NCBI GenBank assembly: GCA_028274465.1
Contig: CM051456.1
Coordinates: 69,798,753 to 69,862,752, forward strand
Length of the DNA stretch: 64,000 nt
Source: Plantago ovata
Lineage: Eukaryota; Streptophyta; Magnoliopsida; Lamiales; Plantaginaceae
Direction: 5' to 3'
Every line of letters begins with the position of its first letter. The stretch's first letter is position 1. The position numbers and the translations under genes were made by a program. Below, one piece after another: positions 51,072-59,657 of the stretch. The notes under the pieces were generated by a model, which did not search any database, was not told the DNA's origin, and saw only the letters and a list, made by a program, of their open reading frames with translations.

Positions 51072-52370
51072 CTAATCATCGGGATGGTAATCCCCATAAA
51101 AGTCGCTCCACATGTCGTTCATGAGCTCATTAGACTGACGTAGAGCCTCCTGCTGCTGCTGGATGAGCTGTTGCTGCTCCCACATTTGCTGCCTATCCTC
51201 TCGGCGATGCTCCTCGAATATCTCCCAATCGCGGTTATGCTGGACAATGTGCCTGTCAAGGTCCTGTCGCATGGCCGCGTTGTTGGCATCAATTCTGTCG
51301 AAACGACCGTCGAGGTAGGTACGGAATTCAGAGAAGTCAAATCCTCTAGACCCCTGTGGTGCTCTAGGCGGTGCATTTGGCGCTCTATGGACAAACGGAA
51401 TATCTGGGATAGGGGCTTCGCCAATATCGACCTCCATAGAATCCTCATGATCGGAATCATTTGGCTGGAATGGTGCTCCTACATCAGCAGCGGCAGCTGT
51501 GGGGTTCTTCAACTGATACCTGTTGAGCTGCGTCGAGGGTGAAAGGGCTGCGACCTCGCAATCCCCCTCCTCAATATCATCGACCCCATGATATTTGCAG
51601 TAGGCTGTGATGAAGCTTGGGAAGATGAAAGGCTTCCTCTTCTTTTCCCAGTGGCGCTCGTACTCCTCATACATAATGCGCCCTATGTCGATCTGATGTC
51701 CGTCTATGAGGCAGTAGAGGAGCTCGGCGTAGTAGGGCTGAATCCATGTGTCATTCTTCCTAGGGATCAAGTCGGAGATGCAAAATTTCATCATCACCTT
51801 AGCTTCAATGCTAAGGTCGCTATAACTGACCCGTCCAGGTTCTCCCCCGATTTCTGGATATCGTTACTCCCTGTTGCAGATCACGTCTGTGATGTATCTC
51901 CCTATCCCCCTAGAGGCCCTCGAATATAGGTAGGCGTGGTCGCTCCCTGTGAATTCTTGTAGCCCAAAATGGATGAATGAAGAGATGTACTCTGGTGTCC
52001 ACGGTATAATCAGGCCTCGGACTAGCACCCCATTCTTCTCCTCGAGATCTGTGTATCCAGTGTAGAACTCTTGGAGGAGGCTCTCGTCGTAACCTTTGAA
52101 CCTGTTGGAACTGTACCATGCCCAATTCCTTTGTGACCCCAATCGTGACAGCGTCCTATATCCCGCTTTATCAACTGCGGACTCGGGAATGTCAATCCTC
52201 CTATCTGGGATTATCGACCTTCCTCCGTCGGCCATCTCCGCTTCTAGCCTTTGTCGCACCTCTATCGCAGCTACAGACAACTCGAACATATGGTGAGATT
52301 GTTGGGAGCTTGATGCTACTCCCTTCCCCTTTTTGCTAGAGCCGGCTCTCCTTGATCTAGGTGCCATGAT
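51072..52370 (-). pseudogene. ATHILA-ORF-like protein of the element (two frames)
   Basis: Minus-strand frames 52385-51864 and 51797-51072. The first starts at MAPRSRRAGSSKKGKGVASS (a basic Ser/Lys-rich head) and continues into a folded region (RNWAWYSSNRFKGYDESLLQ; LVRGLIIPWTPEYISSFIHF). The second has DLIPRKNDTWIQPYYAELLY and LIDGHQIDIGRIMYEEYERH, then an acidic linker, a coiled-coil-like stretch and a Gln-rich C-terminus. The layout matches the plant-transposon protein domain found in Athila ORF1 and related gypsy elements; function not established. Broken between the two frames. Shares its C-terminal motif with the short element at 30158. Confidence 0.7.
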
Positions 52371-53144
52371 TCCTACAAACAGCAATTAGTATCTTGTACG
52401 ATGCAAAACAGACCTATGCATATGTAAATATACGAGTGAACAAACGAGCAATATTTTCAAAAATCCAACTCCTCAAAAACCCAAAGCCTAGTCTAGCTAA
52501 TTCATTACGCAACATATCAATGTAACTACTACAATAACAAATCACATTATGCTCTTGCTAAACAACAAATGCCTTGAATCACAAGGTTCAATCCATACCA
52601 TAAAAGTCAAAAATCTAGCATAAATCCTCAATTCCATCAATCATGCATTCTACCAATACATCCATCATTATCATATCAACAAACACATGTTTAAACATGG
52701 AATGAAAGTAAGAGATACACTTCCCTAACAAGACATATATCATCTAATTAGAAAAAATCTCAAATCATCAAACCAGGCCTAATTGAACATATAATTGATA
52801 ATGAATAACGAATCTAATCACATAAAACATCAACCCATACATCATACAAGCTTAATTGAAGCATAAATCAAAAAATCCCCAAATTGTAAAAATTAGAGTT
52901 CATGTGATAATACCTCAAATCCGGAAATTGAATGAGTTAGGAAGAAATTTGTTCGGATAGAAAGATAGAGCACGTAACGGGCTTCGAACGAAGCTAAAGA
53001 ACACACAAAATGATGGAAGGCTGAAGAAGTTATGAAGGTTTGAAGTTATTTTGAATATGGAGGAAAATTTGGAGTTAAGAAGATGAAAATGGAGGAAAAT
53101 GAGTGTTTGGGGAAGAAACCCCCGATTTTAACATTCTGGAGGTG

Positions 53145-53265
53145 TGGGGCGGTTCGACCCACACCTGGGGCGGACAGCCCCGCGTGCGGGGCGAATCGCC
53201 CCGCACGTCCGGAGCGCGCGCGCGCTTGACGTGGGGCGATTCGCCCCCCACTCCTGAAGTGGGAG
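53145..53265. repeat. internal GC-rich palindrome cluster
   Basis: A run of GGGGCGGTTCG, GGGGCGAATCGCCCC, CGCGCGCGCG and GGGGCGATTCGCCCC words like those of the LTR array, but inside the element, upstream (in minus-strand sense) of the 52385 frame. Strikingly GC-rich against AT-rich surroundings. Confidence 0.85.
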
Positions 53266-53392
53266 ACGAACGTTTTGAAATAAAAATGCGGTTTTTAGTC
53301 CCCGAAAAATCATTTTCCTCAAAAAATCACTCGAAAAGTCGCACTCAAACACAACATAAGCACATACGACACAGAACCGAACAAATTCACAT

Positions 53393-54142
53393 ATGAAAAG
53401 CAAATTGTTCAAGTATGAATGCAGATCAGCTGTGTATGGCCTAACTGAGTGGGTTGCTTGTCTGGCTAAAGGGCGGTATGTAGTGGGGGAAATTTATAAG
53501 GGATTGCGGGGCACTAGTGGCCGCCCGGACTGGAATGATTTGATAACACAGAATATGGCAAGACCCCGTGCGACGTTCGTGCTGTGGCTTTGCTTACAAA
53601 AACGGCTTGCCACAAAAGAAAGACTGATGCGTTTTGGTGTGCACACTGATGGAGTCTGTGTGTTATGCGGTGAACCAGAAACAGTGGAACACCTGTTCTT
53701 TACGTGCGCGCATTCTAAGCAGCTGATAACTGAGGTGTTTAAATGGGCGCAGATGGATATTGCATGGCCTGACTGGGACAGCGGACTGCGGCTGATATGC
53801 AGACGGGCTCGTGGTCGGGGGATCAAACCAAAGTTGATTAAATGGATGCTGGCTGAGTGCGTGTATGTGCTGTGGCATGGGCACAACGCAAAAATTTTCC
53901 AGCAGAAGGACATAACAGTGACTAGTATGGTAAAGGAGGTGGTGAGACACATTACCTAAAGAAGCACGAATCACCCAGCTATGGAACAGTATGTGACTGG
54001 ACTTGTTTTTCATTAATTATAGCTGCCTGTGGCATTATTTACTTTGAAATTTTTGTAAGATCTTGGTTGCTAGATAGGAGTCGTGGTTGGTCAGGACGTT
54101 TGTCGACCTTTGTACTTTGAACGTTTTTGGAGTTAATAAACA
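53393..54142 (+). mobile_element. 5'-truncated LINE tail, zinc-binding RT domain (antisense in the LTR element)
   Basis: An open frame from 53393 to 53959 encodes the C-terminal zf-RVT domain of an L1-type LINE: DWNDLITQNMARPRATFVLW, LQKRLATKERLMRFGVHTDG, then the zinc cluster CVLCGEPETVEHLFFTC, and a closing block LAECVYVLWHGHNAKIFQQK. It is followed by a 3' UTR with AATAAA at 54135-54140. The usual LINE RT core is missing, as expected for 5' truncation. The zinc ligands are intact and the 188-codon frame is unbroken, so this is younger than the LINE at 1-13793. The ATG at 53393 is unlikely to be a real start. Target duplication could not be placed. Confidence 0.82.
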
Positions 54143-54258
54143 TGATGATTACTTCCAAGAATGCATGCAATAAAGCGGTAAAGAAAGCGATAAAAATCCC
54201 GGGTTGCCTCCCGGATAGCGCCATTGTTTAAAGTCTCTGACTCGACTCCTGTCTTCGC

Positions 54259-56418
54259 CTATCTTTTCCTTCTGAGGGTACTAGACTTCCCCTTCACGAG
54301 TCTCCTTCCCGTGCCTCGATCCTGTGAATAAGAGTGAACATAGACGTTAAGACCACTGTAATCAATAGTGTTAGAAGTATCGGGTGGATCGGGTGGATCG
54401 GATATGGCCTGCAACACATGTTGCTTGCCATCCACTTCAATAGTGCAAGTCCTTTGGTAGATGTCTATCACGGAGCGTAGCTTAGTCAAGAATGTTCGTC
54501 CTAAGAGTATGACATCACCCGTTCCTGGTGCTGACGCCGGCATAATTACAAAATAGGTGTAGACAGAGGCTTCACCAATCTTGACTAATACATTCTTCAC
54601 AACGCCTTCGGGTTTCACAAGGGATCCATCCGCCAGTTGCACAATAGCCTTATGCACAGTTAGTTCTCCAAGGTTACTCTTCTCGAAAACATTCAAAGGG
54701 AGCACATTAGAGTAGGATCCTGTGTCTAGTGTGGCTCGGACATCTTCAAGTTCCCCAATCCCGACCTTAACATCGAAACTTTGAGGGAGTGGCTCGGGAT
54801 CCTCTTGCTCCTCTTCACTTTTGTTAGTACCAAGGTCCTTTTCTTCTTCTTCGGCTTGTGGGGGCATTTCCCTCTTGCAACTCTCGCACTTAGCAACTTT
54901 CTTGATGGTGATTTCAACAGGTAAATCACCCACTAAGGTAATGGACATCGACTTTTCAGTGTTGCTAGGCAGCTTGCCTTGCTCCCTACTTGCTCCTCGG
55001 TCGATCACCTCTTGCATCTTTTGATGGGCAAGCCTAGTGCTCTCTTCCAACCTATCAAGCCTTGCCCTAGTCTTCTCAGAATCTTCTTCATAACGTTTGA
55101 GAGAACTTTGTGTGTGATCGACCATCTTTTGCAAGTTATCCATCAGTTGAGCCGACTTCGACTTCGGTGGCTCTTTCGGAGCGGGATTTTCGCAGTGATC
55201 ATTGCCATAGTTTAGCCTACTACGGTCTTGGTTAGGTCCATAAGTTTGGTTAGCCGGTGCATATCCTTGATTGTTTCGGAATCCCCTTCTCCAAAATCCA
55301 CCTCGAGGATTCCTACCGTCTTGTCCGTAGCTAACTTCTTGAGTACCAAACTCCGTAGCAAAGGCTTCTTCTTCGCCTCCTCGAGCCCAGTTGCCATCAT
55401 CGTATGCCAACTCCGATCTACACATATTAGCCCCATGCCCATAGTTCTTGCATATTCGGCATACTTCGTTCGAAACAGTTGTTCCGGTGGCGCTCTTGAG
55501 GACTTGCTTAAATTCGTTGGTAAAGCACTCGAATTGATCCCCATTCCCCCTATACATAAGGGCTTCTTGAGTCGGTGGAGCTTCAGGTCCACGTCTCCTA
55601 ACCATTGCTCTTGGGTCCTTGAACTGCGAACCCTTAGCAAGCCTTTCGAAAACTGCCCAGACGGCTTCTGCGGTTTCCTCCCAAATATTGCCTCGGCATT
55701 GGAAATCCACCACTTGTTCGTTCTCGAAGGCTAGTCCATTGTAGAAGTGTTGGACTAGGTCGGAAAGTTCAAAATCATGGTGAGGGCACTTGTTCGTGAG
55801 ATCTTGGAACCTCTCGAACGCGGTGTAGATGGTCTCATCATAGTCCTGCTTGAATCCAGTGATCTGCGCCTTTAGCGCGGTAGTCAAGGTGTGAGGGAAG
55901 TATTTCTCCATGAAAGCTGAAAAAACCTTCTCCCAAGTGTCCAGCGAGCCTGCTGGAAGAGAACTCAACCATGTCTTGGCTCTGTCGCCAAGTCCCATAG
56001 CAAAAACCTTCATCCTTAACTCATCCGTTGTTATGTCAGCTCCGGGTCGTGGGAGTTGGTTGACGAAATCATCGATATCGTGCAAATACCCCATCACATC
56101 TTCCCTTGATAAGCCATAGAACCTCGGAAGTTGTTGGAATGCGTGGTTCTTGATCTCCAGATCTCGGGTTGCAGACGAAAGAACAATCGCCGGTCCCCTC
56201 ATACGATCCTTGGTGGGTTGCACCCATGCTTTCAGTGGTCTAGCTTCTGCCATTCCGTCGATTTTCTTGAAAAGAATGTGTAGAGATTCAGAGAAATCGG
56301 TATCCTCTATTTCCTCTAGTGCGCGCCTTTCAAGTAGTCGCCTTCTTTGGTGGTAGACTCTATCGATCTCAGCAATTGAATCAGCAAGCGGTGTTCCTGC
56401 AGAACGTGTATGCGGCAT
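54259..56418 (-). CDS. gag-aspartic protease protein of Athila-like element
   Basis: One open frame of 719 codons on the minus strand starting MPHTRSAGTPLADSIAEIDR just inside the primer site. The retrotransposon gag domain lies at about residues 110-260 (TWEKVFSAFMEKYFPHTLTT; YTAFERFQDLTNKCPHHDFE). A CCHC zinc knuckle CRICKNYGHGANMC follows, then a charged coiled-coil-prone stretch with many Lys/Glu/Arg. An aspartic protease domain with LDTGSYSNVLPLN (catalytic D-T-G) and the second-half DVILLGRTFL sits near residues 560-650. It forms the capsid-like particle and processes gag in this element class. The frame looks whole; no reverse transcriptase follows it. Confidence 0.92.
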   Translation of the reverse strand: MPHTRSAGTPLADSIAEIDRVYHQRRRLLERRALEEIEDTDFSESLHILFKKIDGMAEARPLKAWVQPTKDRMRGPAIVLSSATRDLEIKNHAFQQLPRFYGLSREDVMGYLHDIDDFVNQLPRPGADITTDELRMKVFAMGLGDRAKTWLSSLPAGSLDTWEKVFSAFMEKYFPHTLTTALKAQITGFKQDYDETIYTAFERFQDLTNKCPHHDFELSDLVQHFYNGLAFENEQVVDFQCRGNIWEETAEAVWAVFERLAKGSQFKDPRAMVRRRGPEAPPTQEALMYRGNGDQFECFTNEFKQVLKSATGTTVSNEVCRICKNYGHGANMCRSELAYDDGNWARGGEEEAFATEFGTQEVSYGQDGRNPRGGFWRRGFRNNQGYAPANQTYGPNQDRSRLNYGNDHCENPAPKEPPKSKSAQLMDNLQKMVDHTQSSLKRYEEDSEKTRARLDRLEESTRLAHQKMQEVIDRGASREQGKLPSNTEKSMSITLVGDLPVEITIKKVAKCESCKREMPPQAEEEEKDLGTNKSEEEQEDPEPLPQSFDVKVGIGELEDVRATLDTGSYSNVLPLNVFEKSNLGELTVHKAIVQLADGSLVKPEGVVKNVLVKIGEASVYTYFVIMPASAPGTGDVILLGRTFLTKLRSVIDIYQRTCTIEVDGKQHVLQAISDPPDPPDTSNTIDYSGLNVYVHSYSQDRGTGRRLVKGKSSTLRRKR

Positions 56419-56567
56419 ACACTATCTGTAACAGACTAGGAAAGGTGAATTAGAAACAGACTAGGAAAGCAGTATCAGAGAGAGATTAAAAAGGAAAACT
56501 AAAACTAGTAGAATTAGGAGTCTAAAGCTGTAAATATAAACAAATTAAACAGAAAAAAGGAGTATAG

Positions 56568-56585
56568 TCCCCGGCAACGGCGCCA
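56568..56585 (-). other. primer binding site of Athila-like element (tRNA-Asp type)
   Basis: Minus strand reads TGGCGCCGTTGCCGGGGA, three bases from the 5' LTR border at 56589. This is the primer site used by Athila and Tat lineages. Confidence 0.92.
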
Positions 56586-56588
56586 ATT

Positions 56589-57898
56589 TGATGAACCGCG
56601 GATGTCGTGCTCCGAATTCAATCAAATAAATTTGTAATTAGCCAAAGGCAATCCACAACTACAACGAAAACCGTAGTGTAGCAGTAGAATGACTCGAGTG
56701 TCGTTCTCTCAGGACTATAACTAGCTTTATCTATATAACAAGAGAATATAAACAGCAGACAGATAGCAAAGGGGTTTTTCTAACAGATAATGGAGATTGG
56801 TGATAGTATGATCCTTCAAAGCATAACGGGTCGATAATCATGCATAAATTCCTCGGTCTTGCATAGAGATCTTTGAATCAATCTAGTGTCCTGTTGCAAT
56901 TATTAAGCACTACGAAGATAATTGGTCTGACAAGTCAATCACTATTGTCCTAATGTGTTCCGTAATTATTCAACACTACGAAGATAAACTCGCATCCAGG
57001 TCGACAAGTGTCCAATTGTGCATAATAATTAATACAACATATGAGAATTTAGGTTGTGCCTGATCAACGAAATAAAGCAATGACACGGAGTATAATGCGC
57101 GATATAGCCATTAGCATGATTATCTTCCCTTCGCTAAGAATTCACATACTACCACCAACGATAAGTTTAGCTACTCATAATAGGCATGCAATCAACAGAA
57201 ATCATAGAAGAAAACATATTGAAAGATATATAAAATAAGTAGATTAAACTGTAAGATACAAGTTACCGAAGGTTGTCAATCTCCGAAGAATTGCGATCCT
57301 ACGAGCTCCAATCCGCTATGAAAAAGTGTCCCCTAAGCTACGGACCCCCAGAACAGGCTCTGGGAAGTCCCTACCTAAAACTACAGAGAGAGGTGAGAAA
57401 GTAGGTCTGGAAAGATATGATTTTTGGAGAAAACTGAGCAACTATATATAGGCTTCGAATTACTGTGGGGCGGTTCGCCCCACACGCCCGGCGGTTCGCC
57501 CGGTGTGGGGCGGTTCGCCCCACGTCTGGGGCTGTTCGCCCCAGACAATTTCTCGCGGAATTCCGCGTTTTCGACGCGTTTTTGGATTTCTTCCCCTTTT
57601 CGAACTCGATTTCTGACTTCTAGTGGTCTTCTAACCTCCAGATTCGGCCCCTAGACTTCAAATCCTATCCGGAAACCTTCAGATACTCCAAATAGGCTTC
57701 TGGAACACCAATTCCTTGTCAACTTCAATATAATTGCCCGGAAATCTTCGAATTTCAACCAAAACCTGTAAAATAAAATCTAAAGGGAAACATGACACTA
57801 TTCTAATAAAATGCATTAAAATATAGCTAAATTAACATAGAGGATAGCTAAAATAGGTGAAAAAGACTCGAATGAAAGTGTAAAATACACATTCATCA
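56589..57898 (-). repeat. LTR of Athila-like element (5' LTR in element orientation)
   Basis: 1310 bp, near-identical to 48260-49548. TATA-like box at about 57443-57452; GC palindrome array at about 57466-57545 with one extra unit of about 21 bp compared with the other LTR. Confidence 0.95.
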
Positions 57899-57903
57899 GT
57901 ATC

Positions 57904-58613
57904 CTTCCTTATTAGATCATCTGGCTAATCCATCAGTCGATCCAGATTATTTTCCTAACAGGGCGGTTCTTGCACCCACCAATGACATAGTGGATACTAT
58001 AAATGAATATGTGATGTCATTGATGCCCGGTGATTGTAAGGAATACTTGAGTGCTGATAGCATCAGCCAAGAGGATTCTGATCAGCAGGGGCTGAGTGAT
58101 ATATTCTCTGTTGAATTTCTCAACACAATTAAATGATCGGGTTTGCCTAATCACAGGATTGCATTGAAAGTTGGGTGTATGGTCATGTTGTTAAGGAATA
58201 TAGACCCGTCTATGGAGTTATGCAATGGAACAAGGCTCATTGTTACAAATCTCGGAAAGAATGTGATAGAGGCTGAAACAATAACTGGGAAGAATCGTGG
58301 TCAACGAGTACTTATACCTAGGATGATCATGAGTCCATCAAATGTTAGCAAGTTTCCCCTCGAGTTCGATAGGAGACAGTTTCCTTTATCTGTCTGCTTT
58401 GCTATGACCATTAATGAAAGTCAAGGACAATCTCTTGGTCATGTTGGTCTCTATCTACCCTCACCCGTATTCAGCCACGGCCAATTGTATGTTGCATTCT
58501 CGAGAGTCACCACCAAAAAGGGCCTTAAAGTTCTCATTTGTGACAAGGAAGGTAAAACATATGATACAACAAGGAATGTGGTCTACAAAGAATTACTTCC
58601 TCCATTTCTTTAG
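57904..58613 (+). pseudogene. PIF1-type helicase of the Helitron, C-terminal half
   Basis: Resumes right after the LTR element's GTATC duplication. Seen: NRAVLAPTNDIVDTINEYVM, then helicase C-terminal motifs LPNHRIALKVGCMVMLLRNI, NGTRLIVTNLGKNVIEAETI, QFPLSVCFAMTINESQGQSL (motif V/VI region) and GQLYVAFSRVTTKKGLKVLI. It ends at a TAG at 58611-58613. An in-frame TGA at 58134-58136 lies just before the SGLPNHRI block. This is the standard C-terminus of Helitron helicases, so the copy was complete on this side before the LTR insertion. Confidence 0.88.
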
Positions 58614-58616
58614 TTA

Positions 58617-58811
58617 CTTCCTAAGGGGACTGTTCATCGCGACCTTTGATCACGTATAACTTTTAAACTAAATTGTATCAATATAAATTAAAAGTTGATT
58701 ATGAAAATATATTTCATTTAATTTTATAATATAATTTTATTATATTTTTCTCTAATATAATTTAGGAGTTATACGTGGTCAAAGGTCGCGATGAATAGTT
58801 ACCTTAGGAAG
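58617..58811. mobile_element. foldback MITE at the Helitron helicase stop codon
   Basis: 195 bp with long terminal inverted repeats: CTTCCTAAGGGGACTGTTCA at the left pairs with the right end (CTTCCTAAGGTAACTATTCA read in reverse), continuing through CGCGACCTTTGAYCACGTAT. Both sides carry TTA (58614-58616 and 58812-58814), a 3-bp duplication typical of Tourist/PIF-Harbinger. It begins one base after the stop codon of the helicase. AT-rich centre; no coding capacity. Confidence 0.85.
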
Positions 58812-59293
58812 TTATTAATGAAATGGAGGTAGTAATGTGGTAATGTTTCGATGCCTTACCGACTTAAAATTAACATATCTATGATTTAAATATGTGTATT
58901 TTTAATTTTTAACTAATGTTCTTTTTGCTTTTTTTTTTTTATTATGTTCATAAAGGTTTTGTCCCGTTGATACCCGGTTATTGCTATGCTCTCAATCCAG
59001 CCTTCGAGGTGCAGATGGTGGGAGGTTGTGAAGCTCAAGTATTAGACTTAAGCCTTTTGTAGAATACAAATAAAGTTCAAGACAGTATATGTGCTTTGCA
59101 ATGTAGCCCCTTTTTTTTTTTTTAACTCTTTGTGAGATTTTTTTATTTACAATTGATGTAACGTTTGGATATTATTTCAGAAAAATTATTCCCCATCTTA
59201 TTTACTAGTTATTTTTTTAAATTGATATTTTTTACCACTTGAGAGTATAAAATGGAGGAAGTAACAGTTTCTCCCCCCCCCCCCCCCCCCCCC

Positions 59294-59327
<34 letters not shown>

Positions 59328-59657
59328 GCTTTAAACAATATGAGTACCAAACCAATTCTTTAGCTGATGGAAGATGAGTAGTTCACGGAGGTGTCAAATA
59401 ACACAAATATTTTTCCAAAATGCAGCCATAATTAACTGATAAACCGCATATGAAGAGAATGTTGACGCACACGTAATGACTAGTGAACCAGTAATTGAGT
59501 CCATGTATTTACAATCACCTCTTTCTGATAATGTCAACAAAAGAGCAGCTTTCATGTACCTTATATATTACAGAAGGTTGGAGCCAGAAACCAGTAAAAG
59601 CATGTCAATTAGTACAAGTAACCGAATCCCAGATGTACTGCCATGAGTATGTGATAA
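58812..59657. other. intergenic DNA between Helitron and MICU
   Basis: No gene supported. Holds a T-rich stretch near 58930, and a C-run followed by a (CA)n and an A-run at 59272-59328. The 3' UTR of MICU must extend from 59657 to the left but no clear polyadenylation signal was chosen. Confidence 0.5.
59272..59328. repeat. compound simple repeat (C)n(CA)n(A)n
   Basis: About 22 C, then 6-7 CA dinucleotides, then about 21 A. Compound mononucleotide/dinucleotide tract. Confidence 0.97.

Larger units (their letters stand above)
48260..57898 (-). mobile_element. Athila-like Ty3-gypsy LTR element (gag-protease bearing)
   Basis: 9.64 kb, flanked by GTATC (48255-48259 and 57899-57903) within the Helitron helicase. 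LTRs 48260-49548 and 56589-57898 begin TGATGAACC and end ATTCATCA. Reading on the minus strand: 5' LTR, tRNA-Asp-type primer site (56568-56585), gag-protease frame (56418-54259), an antisense LINE insert (about 53393-54142), an ATHILA-ORF-like pair of frames (52385-51072), an untranslated region, and a purine tract (GGTTTGGGGAGTT) beside the 3' LTR. RT, RNase H and integrase are absent, so it is non-autonomous. The LTRs are nearly identical apart from one repeat unit, so it is young. The gag frame looks whole; the rest is incomplete. Confidence 0.95.
41967..58613 (+). mobile_element. plant Helitron (RPA + PIF1-type helicase), ends not located
   Basis: The combination of an RPA-like gene, a leader exon of the PLSEITNG type and a PIF1-family helicase in the same orientation is specific to plant Helitrons (rolling-circle DNA transposons). 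The HUH endonuclease (Rep) and the region between leader and helicase core are not visible, so the copy is deleted internally and non-autonomous. It is split by the LTR element at 48260-57898. Termini (5' TC; 3' hairpin plus CTRR) could not be identified by eye; the coordinates given are those of the recognisable coding parts only. Confidence 0.75.

Noticed and set aside
59160-59230. Helitron 3' terminus (CTAG followed by T near 59205)
   Set aside because: No GC-rich hairpin lies just upstream, so the end cannot be supported.
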